From an uncultured Eubacteriales bacterium (lineage in GTDB: Bacteria > Bacillota > Clostridia > Christensenellales > Christensenellaceae): 6,699 bases of DNA. The stretch lies in assembly GCA_900554725.1 (NCBI GenBank), contig USII01000059.1:1-6699 (forward strand). The letters run 5' to 3'. Shown here piece after piece: positions 1 through 6,448 of this stretch. The notes under the pieces were generated by a model. It did no database searches. It saw only the letters and a program-made list of their open reading frames with translations, and was not told the origin of the DNA. Position numbers and translations under genes: made by a program. The stretch's first letter is position 1. Each line of letters starts with the position of its first letter.

Positions 1-51
1 AGATCTACACTAGATCGCTCGTCGGCAGCGTCAGATGTGTATAAGAGACAG
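1..51 (+). other. Nextera i5-side sequencing adapter (artefact)
   Basis: This is not biological sequence. Bases 1-10 match the end of the Illumina P5 primer, 11-18 (TAGATCGC) are an i5 index, 19-32 are the Nextera read-1 linker, and 33-51 are the 19-bp Tn5 mosaic end. Native DNA starts at 52. Translation through it gives a false C-terminus on the dihydrolipoyl dehydrogenase frame (containing VSYTHLTLPT) and a false N-terminus MCIRDS on a plus-strand frame, both familiar contaminants of metagenome protein sets. Confidence 0.98.
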
Positions 52-892
52 TCTTAATGCCCAGTTCTTCCAGGCCAATGCCGGATGTCATGGCGCGGCG
101 GCCAACGCTGACAACACAAACGCTGCCCGTTGCAGTTTCGCTCTTGCCGTTCAGCTCGTAGCTGACAGAAACAGTATCGCCACCCTGAATGCCCGTGACT
201 TTTGCATTGTTGATGATATTGACTCCCTTTTTCTTGAGGCTCGCCTTGAGGGAGCTGACGATGCTGGCATCTACGCCGGGCAGAATAGAGGGCATCATCT
301 CAAGAACGGTAACCTTTTTGCCAAGCGAGGCGAACAGCGTGGTAAATTCCATGCCGATGACACCGCCGCCGATGATGACAAAGCTATCGGGAAGCTCGGT
401 CATGGAGAGAACTTCATCGCTCGTGATGACATTTTTCCCATCAATGCCGGGAATCGGGGGGCGGGCCGGAGCAGAGCCGGTGGCCAGGATGATCTTATCC
501 GCCTCGATGACCTTGCCATCCACATCGATGGTGGTGGGGCTGGTGAGTTTGCCAAAGCCGTTTATGACTTCTACGCCATGCGCAGCCTCCAAAGAGGCGA
601 TGCCGCCACGCAGCTTTGCCACAACTGCATCCTTGTTCGCTGCGATTTTTGTATAGTCGTAGGAGACATCCCCTGTAGAAACGCCGAACTTTGCGGCATC
701 TTTGGCTTCCTCATAGAGCTCTGCGCTGTGCAGCAGGGCTTTTGTTGGAATACATCCCCTGTTTAGGCAGGTTCCGCCCAGCTCCCGTGCCTCGATGAGC
801 GCCGTTTTCAGGCCATACTGTGTGCAGCGGATTGCCGCCTCATAGCCGCCAGGGCCAGCGCCCAAAACTGCAACATCAAAATGTGTGTTCAT
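52..892 (-). CDS. lpdA: Dihydrolipoyl dehydrogenase (E3), 3'-truncated by contig end
   Basis: This is the E3 component of a 2-oxoacid dehydrogenase complex, a cytosolic FAD enzyme that re-oxidises the dihydrolipoyl arm of E2 and reduces NAD. The start ATG (892-890) follows an AAGGAG ribosome binding site six bases upstream. Only residues 1-280 of a protein normally about 460-470 aa long are present. Visible are the FAD Rossmann motif GAGPGG (11-16), the redox-active disulfide in GGTCLNRGCIPTK (Cys42 and Cys47), ATGS (137-140), the NAD-binding GGGVIG (175-180) and SVGRR (262-266). The C-terminal dimerisation domain with the catalytic His-Glu pair lies beyond the contig. There is no N-terminal lipoyl domain, unlike some E3 proteins. 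The residues after Lys280 in the open frame are adapter-encoded. The gene is divergent from the E2-E1 operon, so it very probably serves that complex; service to a glycine cleavage system as well cannot be excluded. Confidence 0.95.
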
Positions 893-945
893 AGTGCACT
901 CCTTCTTATATAAATCTTATTTCATATTGATTGTGCCTATTATTC

Positions 946-967
946 ATGGGGCAGCAGCTTACCCCAT
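946..967. repeat. Inverted repeat at the predicted lpdA transcription start
   Basis: ATGGGG (946-951) and CCCCAT (962-967) form a perfect 6-bp inverted repeat around a 10-base centre. It sits exactly where the lpdA promoter would start transcription. It could be an operator for a dimeric repressor or a 5'-terminal hairpin that stabilises the lpdA mRNA. The sequence alone does not separate these. Confidence 0.4.
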
Positions 968-972
968 AAACA

Positions 973-1001
973 ATGGTAGAATAATTGCGCCGGTTTGTCA
1001 A
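973..1001 (-). promoter_or_regulatory. Predicted promoter of lpdA
   Basis: On the minus strand, a perfect -35 box TTGACA (1001-996) and a -10 box TACCAT (978-973, four of six matches to TATAAT) are separated by 17 bp. Transcription would start near 966, giving a leader of about 74 nt before the lpdA ATG at 892. The -10 is weak, which would fit an activated or regulated promoter. Predicted from sequence only. Confidence 0.55.
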
Positions 1002-1016
1002 TAATTGGCGGCAATT
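981..1016. repeat. Direct and imperfect inverted repeats around the lpdA -35 box
   Basis: ATAATTG occurs at 981-987 and again at 1001-1007, start-to-start 20 bp, close to two helical turns. In addition AATTGC (983-988) and GCAATT (1011-1016) are inverted copies flanking the lpdA -35 box, with GCC/GGC extending the symmetry past one bulged base. A regulator bound here would cover the lpdA promoter and lie just upstream of the E2 promoter. No known operator consensus was recognised. Confidence 0.3.
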
Positions 1017-1055
1017 TCAGGGCCTGCGGAAAAGCGAAAAAAACACCGCCCTACA

Positions 1056-1084
1056 TTGACATTTGGCAGGGCAGGATATAAAAT
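1056..1084 (+). promoter_or_regulatory. Predicted promoter of the E2-E1 operon
   Basis: A perfect -35 box TTGACA (1056-1061) is followed after 17 bp by the -10 box TAAAAT (1079-1084, five of six consensus bases). Predicted start of transcription is near 1091. This is the best vegetative-type promoter in the window and would drive both downstream genes, since no other promoter or terminator is seen in the 47 bp between them. Confidence 0.65.
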
Positions 1085-1095
1085 TGTTATAAAAG

Positions 1096-1160
1096 GTGCT
1101 GTGAAAGCTGAGGCGGGAAAAGGAATGGAACCGTCGTTTTTGCGCGTTTGCGCACAGCAC
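1096..1160 (+). promoter_or_regulatory. Leader of E2 mRNA with two competing stem possibilities
   Basis: GTGCTGTG (1096-1103) is perfectly complementary to CACAGCAC (1153-1160). A second stem, TGCGC (1141-1145) with GCGCA (1150-1154) around a GTTT loop, shares bases 1153-1154 with the first, so the two are largely exclusive. Neither includes the ribosome binding site at 1205-1210. No known riboswitch core was recognised. Confidence 0.3.
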
Positions 1161-1204
1161 GAATATGTGATATCGTTTCAAAATTTGCGCCGAGACGCAT
1201 TTTT

Positions 1205-1210
1205 AGGAGG
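1205..1210 (+). promoter_or_regulatory. Ribosome binding site of E2
   Basis: A consensus AGGAGG lies four bases before the ATG at 1215. It fixes the E2 start there rather than at the in-frame TTG at 1005, which lies upstream of the promoter. Confidence 0.85.
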
Positions 1211-1214
1211 TAAC

Positions 1215-2459
1215 ATGGCAAATGTTGTGATTATGCCGAAAGTCGGCATTACAGTGACGGACTGTATCCTGACGACATGGTATAAGAAAGTTGGAGATAC
1301 CGTCCAAAAGGGAGAGCCGCTGTTCTCCTACGAGACGGACAAGGCCTCTATCGACGAGGAATCGGAATTTTCCGGCACGATTCTCGATCAGTTCTATGAA
1401 GAAGGCGATGTTGTCGAATGCCTGGCAGATGTATGCGTAATCGGCGAGCCTGGCGAGAAATATGAGCGCCCGGCTGGCGCGGCTCCTGCAGCGGCAGAAG
1501 CTCCGGCGGCAGAGGAAGCCCCTGCGGCAGCGGCTCCCGCGGCTGCTCCTGCGGCGGCAGCCCCCAAGGCAGAGGCCAACGGCGCGCCCATCTCTCCAAG
1601 AGCGAAAACTTTTGCAAAACAGCTGGGTGTGCAGACAGAGGGAATTGCTCCTTCTGGCCCGGAAGGCAGAGTCATTGCAAGGGATGTGATTGCGGCGGCA
1701 GAAGCCGGCACGGCGAAGAAAGTGGAGACGGCAGCTGCTCCTGCGGCAGCGGCAGCTCCTGCAGCGGCTGGCGGCGGATATACGGATAAGAAGCAGAGCA
1801 ATGTTCGCAAGGTGATTGCCCGGGCGATGTCCACCTCGCTTTCCACAATCCCGCAGCTTACGCTTAATACAAGCTTCGATGCGACAGCTATCCTGGCGCT
1901 GCGCAAGAAGTTTAAGGAGTGCGCGTTTACCGATGAGTTTGCAGGGATTACCCTAAATGATATGATGATCCATGCAGTATCCAAAGTGCTGCCGGATTTC
2001 CCCGAGCTCAATGCTCATCTGCTGGATGATACGCTGCGCGTATTTGACGATGTAAATGTGGGCTGCGCCGTGGATACGGATAGAGGCCTGCTGGTTCCGG
2101 CGGTTGTTGCGGCGGACAAGATGAGCCTGCTTGAAATCTCCAAGAAACTGAAGGAAGTCATTGGGGCGGCAAAACAGGGCAATATCAACCCCGATTTGCT
2201 CAACTGCGGCACATTTACGGTTACAAACCTCGGCAGCCTGGGCATCGAGAGCTTCACGCCTGTCATCAATCCGCCGCAGACGGGTATTCTCGGCGTCGAT
2301 AATGTGGTATATCGCATGAAGAAGAGCGGCGAAACCTACCCGGCCATGGGCCTTTCGCTGACATTCGACCATCGCGCTATCGATGGTGCTCCTGCGGCGC
2401 GTTTCTTGAAGGCTCTCGTCAACTATCTCGAGAACTTTGATATGATGCAGATGAAGTAA
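1215..2459 (+). CDS. pdhC: Dihydrolipoyl acyltransferase, E2 of pyruvate dehydrogenase-type complex
   Basis: This 414-aa protein is the structural core of the complex. It accepts the acyl group from E1 on a swinging lipoyl arm and transfers it to coenzyme A. Domains in order: one lipoyl domain (about 1-80) with the lipoylated lysine in ETDKA (Lys43); an Ala/Pro-rich flexible linker (about 86-122); the peripheral subunit-binding domain (about 124-161, ISPRAKTFAKQLGV then GPEGRVIARDV) that docks E1 or E3; a second Ala/Pro linker (about 172-187); and the catalytic acyltransferase domain (about 190-414) with the conserved DHRAIDG (385-391), whose His386 is the expected catalytic base. The start follows directly from the AGGAGG site. 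It is co-oriented with the E1 fusion gene 47 bp downstream, and divergent from E3. Acyl specificity cannot be read securely: acetyl is most likely given the E1 type, with branched-chain acyl or acetoin cleavage as alternatives. Confidence 0.94.
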   Translation: MANVVIMPKVGITVTDCILTTWYKKVGDTVQKGEPLFSYETDKASIDEESEFSGTILDQFYEEGDVVECLADVCVIGEPGEKYERPAGAAPAAAEAPAAEEAPAAAAPAAAPAAAAPKAEANGAPISPRAKTFAKQLGVQTEGIAPSGPEGRVIARDVIAAAEAGTAKKVETAAAPAAAAAPAAAGGGYTDKKQSNVRKVIARAMSTSLSTIPQLTLNTSFDATAILALRKKFKECAFTDEFAGITLNDMMIHAVSKVLPDFPELNAHLLDDTLRVFDDVNVGCAVDTDRGLLVPAVVAADKMSLLEISKKLKEVIGAAKQGNINPDLLNCGTFTVTNLGSLGIESFTPVINPPQTGILGVDNVVYRMKKSGETYPAMGLSLTFDHRAIDGAPAARFLKALVNYLENFDMMQMK

Positions 2460-2506
2460 GCAAACAGGGCGAAACCTGAATATTTTTAAAGAAAGGTAAC
2501 AAGAAA

Positions 2507-4975
2507 ATGCCAAAAAGTTTGTATACTGACCCGAACGAGCTTCGGGCTCCTGGAAAGATCCATTTTCAGGATATTGATGTCAACCAGTATCACAAGACGA
2601 TCGAAGAGGAAAAGGAGAACTTCAGCAAAGAGGATTTCCTTCGTATCTACGAGGATATGTTCTCTATCCGCACTTTTGAGCTGATGCTGCTTGATATTAA
2701 GCAGAAGGGCATGTATGCGGGTGTGAACTATACCTATCCCGGCCCGGCACATCTCGCCATCGGCCAGGAAGCGGCAGCTGTCGGAGAGGCTTATTATCTG
2801 GATGCCAACGATTTTGTCTTTGGAAGCCATAGAAGCCACCACGAGATTATCGCCAAGGCGTTTTCCGCGATTCATAAGCTTTCGGATGAAGAGCTGAAGG
2901 AGATCATGGAAAACTACATGGGCGGTGCTCTGTATAAGAAAGTTTGCGAAAAGCTGCCGAGCGACGATATGAAGGAGATGGCCAAGAACTTCTTCCTGTA
3001 TGGCGCGATGGCGGAGATCTTCGCGCGGGAAATTGGCTTCCTGCGCGGGCTGGGCGGCTCCATGCACGCGGCATTCCAGCCTTTTGGCATCTACCCCAAC
3101 AATGCTATCGTCGGCGGTTCTTCCTGCATTGCAGCGGGCGCGGGCCTCTATAAGAAAGTAAATAAAAAGCCGGGTGTCGCCATTGCAAACCTGGGCGATG
3201 GTTCTCTGGGCTGCGGCCCCGTTTGGGAAGGCATGAACTTTGCCGCGATGGATCAGTATCGCACGCTTTGGGAAGAGCCCTATAACAAGGGCGGTCTGCC
3301 TGTTATCTTCAACTTCTCCACCAACTCCTACGGAATGGGCGGAAAGACGACCGGCGAAACCATGGCCTACAATATGCTCGCTCGGTTTGGCGCAGGCGTC
3401 TCCCCGACGCAGCTGCATGTGGAGCGCGTGGATGGCTTTAATGTTATGGCTGTCATCGATGCGTATAGAAGAAAGCTCCCGCTGGCCAAGGAAGATGGCC
3501 CTGTCATGCTGGATATCGTCACCTACCGCTTCAGTGGGCACTCTCCTTCTGATGTCAACGCTTATCGCAGCGCAGAGGAGATCGCAGCTTGGGAGGCGCA
3601 GGATGCAATTCCCGCGTTTGCAAAGAGCCTGGTAGAGGCGGGCGTCTGCACGATGGAGGAGATCTCTGCTCTTGAGAAGAAGGTAATCGAGCGCAACGAA
3701 AACGCGTTCAAGCTTGCGGCTGATAAGGAAGAGACCCCCTACTATGATCTGGATAAAAACCCGAACCTGATCGAGGATCTCATGTTCTCCAACCAGTATG
3801 TAGAGAAGATGGATGATCGCCCGGCAGAGATGCTGACGGCCAAAGAGGAGAACGACCGCGTGAAGCAGATTGCCAAGAAGGCGAGATATGCTTACGATGC
3901 AAACGGCAAGGAGATTCCCAAGATCAAGACCTATAGCATCCGCGATGGTCTGTTCGAGGCGATGTTCGATAAGTTCTATACCGATCCGACGCTGGTTCTG
4001 TATGGCGAAGATGTGGCATACTGGGGTGGCGCATTCGCCGTCACCAGAAATATGGTGGATTCTGTGCCGCGCCACAGATTGTTCAACGCTCCCATTTCCG
4101 AATCCGCGATTGTCAGCACGGCGGTAGGATATGGAATGTGCGGCGGCCGCGCCATTGTCGAGCTGATGTATGGCGACTTCCTGGGCCGCTGCGGAGACGA
4201 GGTATTTAACCAGCTGGCCAAGTGGCAGGCGATGTCTGGTGGCCTTCTGAAGATGCCGGTTGTGCTGCGCATCTCGGTGGGCTCCAAGTATGGCGCGCAG
4301 CACTCTCAGGAGTGGACGGCAATGTGCGCGCATGTGCCGGGCTTGAAGGTTGTCTACCCCGTTACACCCTACGATGCAAAGGGCATGATGAACACCGCTC
4401 TTGCAGGGACAGATCCTGTCGTATTCTTTGAGAGCCAGAAGATCTACGATATGCCCGAGCGGTTTGTAAAGGAAGGTGTACCGGAAGGCTATTATGAGGT
4501 GCCCTTTGGCGAGCCCGTGATTAGAAGAGCTGGCGAGGATGTTACGATTCTCACCCTTGGGCCTGCACTGTATAGCGCATTGGAAGCTGCACAGACGCTG
4601 GAGAAATATGGAGTTTCTGCGGAAGTCATCGATATGAGAAGCGTCGTTCCCTTTAACTATGAGATGGTCGCGAAGTCTGTGGAGAAGACGGGCCGCGTCA
4701 TCCTGGTGAGCGAAGCCTGCGAGAGAGGCAGCATTATGCACGACATTGCGGGCAATATTGCTCAGCTCTGCTTTGACTATCTGGATGCTGCTCCGTTTGT
4801 GCTGGGCTGCAAGAACTGGATTACACCTTCTGCAGAGTATGATAAATACTTCTTTGTAGGCGCAAGCGATATTGTGGATGCAATTCACGAGAAGCTTCTG
4901 CCCTTGCCTGGCCACGAGCCGGCAAGAACCTTCCGCAAAGCGGAGCTCATTCGCAAAGCGAAGAAGGGCGTATAA
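2507..4975 (+). CDS. Fused E1 alpha/beta 2-oxoacid (pyruvate) dehydrogenase
   Basis: This single 822-aa protein joins both halves of E1, the thiamine diphosphate enzyme that decarboxylates the 2-oxoacid and acylates E2. The alpha half (about 1-410) shows SHRSHH (107-112), GGSMH (183-187), the cofactor motif GDG (230-232) ending at Asn273 and Tyr275 (Mg ligand positions with Asp231), and GHSPSD (344-349) with the expected catalytic His345. The beta half (about 476-822) shows GEDV (500-503), GAFAVTRNM (508-516), AQHSQEW (597-603), PGLKVVYP (611-618), DAKGMM (623-628) and VVFFES (638-643). A charged linker (about 411-475) joins them. The GHSxSD loop followed by AYRSAEEI is pyruvate/branched-chain type rather than acetoin type, so pyruvate is favoured. 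Two insertions in the alpha half are unusual (119-165 and 248-262). The ATG at 2507 is preceded by AAAGG with ten bases spacing. It is the second and last gene of the E2-E1 operon, followed at once by a terminator. Confidence 0.94.
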   Translation: MPKSLYTDPNELRAPGKIHFQDIDVNQYHKTIEEEKENFSKEDFLRIYEDMFSIRTFELMLLDIKQKGMYAGVNYTYPGPAHLAIGQEAAAVGEAYYLDANDFVFGSHRSHHEIIAKAFSAIHKLSDEELKEIMENYMGGALYKKVCEKLPSDDMKEMAKNFFLYGAMAEIFAREIGFLRGLGGSMHAAFQPFGIYPNNAIVGGSSCIAAGAGLYKKVNKKPGVAIANLGDGSLGCGPVWEGMNFAAMDQYRTLWEEPYNKGGLPVIFNFSTNSYGMGGKTTGETMAYNMLARFGAGVSPTQLHVERVDGFNVMAVIDAYRRKLPLAKEDGPVMLDIVTYRFSGHSPSDVNAYRSAEEIAAWEAQDAIPAFAKSLVEAGVCTMEEISALEKKVIERNENAFKLAADKEETPYYDLDKNPNLIEDLMFSNQYVEKMDDRPAEMLTAKEENDRVKQIAKKARYAYDANGKEIPKIKTYSIRDGLFEAMFDKFYTDPTLVLYGEDVAYWGGAFAVTRNMVDSVPRHRLFNAPISESAIVSTAVGYGMCGGRAIVELMYGDFLGRCGDEVFNQLAKWQAMSGGLLKMPVVLRISVGSKYGAQHSQEWTAMCAHVPGLKVVYPVTPYDAKGMMNTALAGTDPVVFFESQKIYDMPERFVKEGVPEGYYEVPFGEPVIRRAGEDVTILTLGPALYSALEAAQTLEKYGVSAEVIDMRSVVPFNYEMVAKSVEKTGRVILVSEACERGSIMHDIAGNIAQLCFDYLDAAPFVLGCKNWITPSAEYDKYFFVGASDIVDAIHEKLLPLPGHEPARTFRKAELIRKAKKGV

Positions 4976-4984
4976 AAGCAAAAT

Positions 4985-5018
4985 AAAAAAGCTGTGGGCG
5001 TAAGCCCGCAGCTTTTTT
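4985..5018 (+). terminator. Intrinsic terminator of the E2-E1 operon, probably bidirectional
   Basis: The stem pairs 4991-4999 with 5004-5012 (nine pairs, one G-U) around the tetraloop GTAA, a GNRA type. It is extended by six A-T pairs, A 4985-4990 with T 5013-5018, so the downstream T-run is matched by an upstream A-run. The hairpin starts ten bases after the E1 stop codon. Because of the symmetry it can also stop leftward transcription from the convergent methyltransferase gene. Confidence 0.93.
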
Positions 5019-5068
5019 ATTTCTAAAAATGAACAGGAATTTTTGAGAGGCAAAAAATGAAACCTGCT

Positions 5069-5206
5069 GCCCGAGGGTCACAGCACAGCGAATCGGCATC
5101 AGCCCGGCCCAGGGCTCATAGGATGTTGCCGCACGCGCATAAATTCTCCGTGCATCTAAAGCGGCATAGCGCTTTCTGATGGAGCAAGAAGGCATGCTGT
5201 ATGGGC
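5069..5206 (-). ncRNA. Candidate structured RNA downstream of the methyltransferase gene
   Basis: The region between the methyltransferase stop and the terminator contains nested complementary segments: 5069-5072 with 5203-5206, 5080-5085 with 5195-5200, and 5097-5102 with 5176-5181. Inside are local hairpins 5131-5135/5149-5153 (GCACG/CGTGC) and 5158-5163/5170-5175 (AAAGCG/CGCTTT), plus AGCCC/GGGCT (5101-5105/5112-5116), which competes with the third helix for two bases. Read on the minus strand, the second helix gains three G-U pairs (5079:5201, 5086:5194, 5087:5193) that would be A-C mismatches on the plus strand, which favours minus. A T6 run on that strand (5057-5052) follows, then the bidirectional terminator. 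I could not assign it to a family; 6S RNA is a possibility only from size and rod-like layout. It may instead be a structured 3' UTR or chance. Confidence 0.33.
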
Positions 5207-5218
5207 GAGAATACCGCC

Positions 5219-6448
5219 TTAGACTACTTGAAACAGATAGAATTTCAGATAGTTGGTTTCAGGCATTCCCCAAAGGATTGGGTGATCCGGCGCCTGCTGG
5301 CGCATCTCAATCTGCCGCAGAGTGACACCTGCATCTCCCGCCGCATGGCGGAGCATGGTCTGAAACATCTCGTCTGAGGCAAAGTGCGAGCAGGAACAGG
5401 TTGCCAAGTAGCCGCCGCGGGGCAGGATGCGCATGGCACGGCCGTTGATTTCCCGATATCCTCCCATGGCGCTAAGCATGGTTTTCCGGCTTTTGGTAAA
5501 AGCAGGGGGATCTAGAACAATCAAATCGTATTTGGCATGGCTGGCCTCCAGACGAGGGAGCAGATCGAATACATTCTCTGTAAGGAAGTCGATTTTCGCA
5601 TCCAGCCCATTGTCTTTGGCATTTGTTTGGGCCATCTCAATGGCTGAGCTGCTGACATCCACCGCCGTCACATGCTCTGCGCCGCCCAGGGCGGCGTTAA
5701 GGGCAAAGGAGCCGGTATGCGTAAAGCAATCTAGCACGCGCTTGCCTTTGGCCAGCTTCGCCACAGCCAGGCGGTTGTATTTCTGATCTAGAAAATAACC
5801 GGTCTTTTGCCCGTTTTCAAAATCTACCAAATAGCGAATCCCATTTTCGATTATGATAGTCTGCGTTGGGCCGAAGTCTTTTTGGGCTCCAGCAAGGGGA
5901 AACCAGCCCTTGCCCTGCTGCAGACCTTCCAAATCTCGGATGGCAACATCGTTGCGCTCATAAATGCCGCGCAGGACAATTCCATCCTTTCTTAACAGAT
6001 CAAAGAGCAGGGGAAACAACAGAGGCTTCAGGCGCTCCATGCCGATGGAGAGTGTTTGGGTTACGAGAACATCCTGAAATAAATCTACCGTGAGGCCGGG
6101 AAACTGATCCGCCTCGCCGAAAATCACACGGCAACAGGAAATGTCGCTGTGCATGACGGTTTTGCGGTACTGCCAGGCATAGGAAAGCCTGCGGAGCCAA
6201 AAGGCTTCATCAAACTTATCGTTGGCATTGCGCGAAATCAGCCGGATGCGAATTTTGGAATGCAGGCTGAAAAGCCCGGTGCCCAAATACCGCCCTTTTT
6301 CATTCAGAATATCCACAAGCCCGCCGTTTTCCGGCTCCTCGGAAAGCGAAACAATCTCCGCCTCATAAACCCAGCTATGCCCGGCCCGCAGGCTTGCCTC
6401 GCCCTTTTTTGTAATGGAAGCCTTTGGGTATCCTCTTTCATTCTTCAT
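5219..6448 (-). CDS. rlmI: Class I SAM-dependent rRNA methyltransferase, RlmI family
   Basis: This 409-aa protein belongs to the RlmI/YccW family, whose E. coli member makes m5C1962 in 23S rRNA. An N-terminal PUA-like RNA-binding domain is suggested by the opening segment (KKGEASLRAGHSWVY, 14-28). A middle domain contains GEADQFPGLTVD (111-122) and GQKTGYFLDQ (213-222). The Rossmann methyltransferase domain has motif I around DCFTHTGSFAL (240-250), motif IV DPPAF (313-317) and the CSCS motif (351-354) expected to hold the reactive cysteine. Length is normal for the family. The ATG at 6448-6446 is chosen because AGAGG lies nine bases upstream and the protein then begins as family members do; an in-frame ATG at 6478-6476 would add ten residues with a poorer site. 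The gene overlaps the rmuC end by 11 bp, suggesting translational coupling. Exact target base in this organism is inferred. Confidence 0.9.
   Translation of the reverse strand: MKNERGYPKASITKKGEASLRAGHSWVYEAEIVSLSEEPENGGLVDILNEKGRYLGTGLFSLHSKIRIRLISRNANDKFDEAFWLRRLSYAWQYRKTVMHSDISCCRVIFGEADQFPGLTVDLFQDVLVTQTLSIGMERLKPLLFPLLFDLLRKDGIVLRGIYERNDVAIRDLEGLQQGKGWFPLAGAQKDFGPTQTIIIENGIRYLVDFENGQKTGYFLDQKYNRLAVAKLAKGKRVLDCFTHTGSFALNAALGGAEHVTAVDVSSSAIEMAQTNAKDNGLDAKIDFLTENVFDLLPRLEASHAKYDLIVLDPPAFTKSRKTMLSAMGGYREINGRAMRILPRGGYLATCSCSHFASDEMFQTMLRHAAGDAGVTLRQIEMRQQAPDHPILWGMPETNYLKFYLFQVV

Larger units (their letters stand above)
893..1214. other. Divergent intergenic control region between lpdA and the E2-E1 operon
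   Basis: This 322-bp spacer has no convincing gene. It holds two outward-facing promoters whose -35 boxes are 54 bp apart, an inverted repeat at the predicted lpdA start point, a 7-bp direct repeat spaced exactly 20 bp, and the roughly 124-nt leader of the E2 gene. An open frame from a TTG at 1005 runs in phase into E2, but it crosses the promoter and is not taken as coding. Confidence 0.8.

Noticed and set aside
35..766. 243-aa plus-strand frame starting MCIRDS
   Set aside because: The start is the Tn5 mosaic end of the adapter and the body is antisense to lpdA.
1005..1214. 70-residue N-terminal extension of E2 from a TTG
   Set aside because: The predicted promoter at 1056-1084 lies inside it, it has no similarity to lipoyl proteins, and a consensus ribosome binding site precedes the ATG at 1215.
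1348..2011. Several Ala-, Pro-, Arg- or Leu-rich frames overlapping E2
   Set aside because: They arise from the GC-rich Ala/Pro linker codons of E2 read in other frames and have no independent motifs.
5025..5044. AAAAAT/ATTTTT inverted repeat just after the terminator
   Set aside because: A six-pair all A-T stem with an eight-base loop is weak and easily expected by chance in AT-rich spacer.
2486..5053. 855-aa open frame antisense to the E1 gene
   Set aside because: It is codon-for-codon complementary to E1, its translation shows no recognisable domain, and it runs through the operon terminator. It is a by-product of absent TTA, CTA and TCA codons.
4947..5195. 82-aa minus-strand frame between rlmI and E1
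   Set aside because: Its C-terminal third is translated terminator and the end of E1 in antisense, no good ribosome binding site precedes it, and the same bases are better explained by RNA pairing. A short real peptide is not fully excluded.
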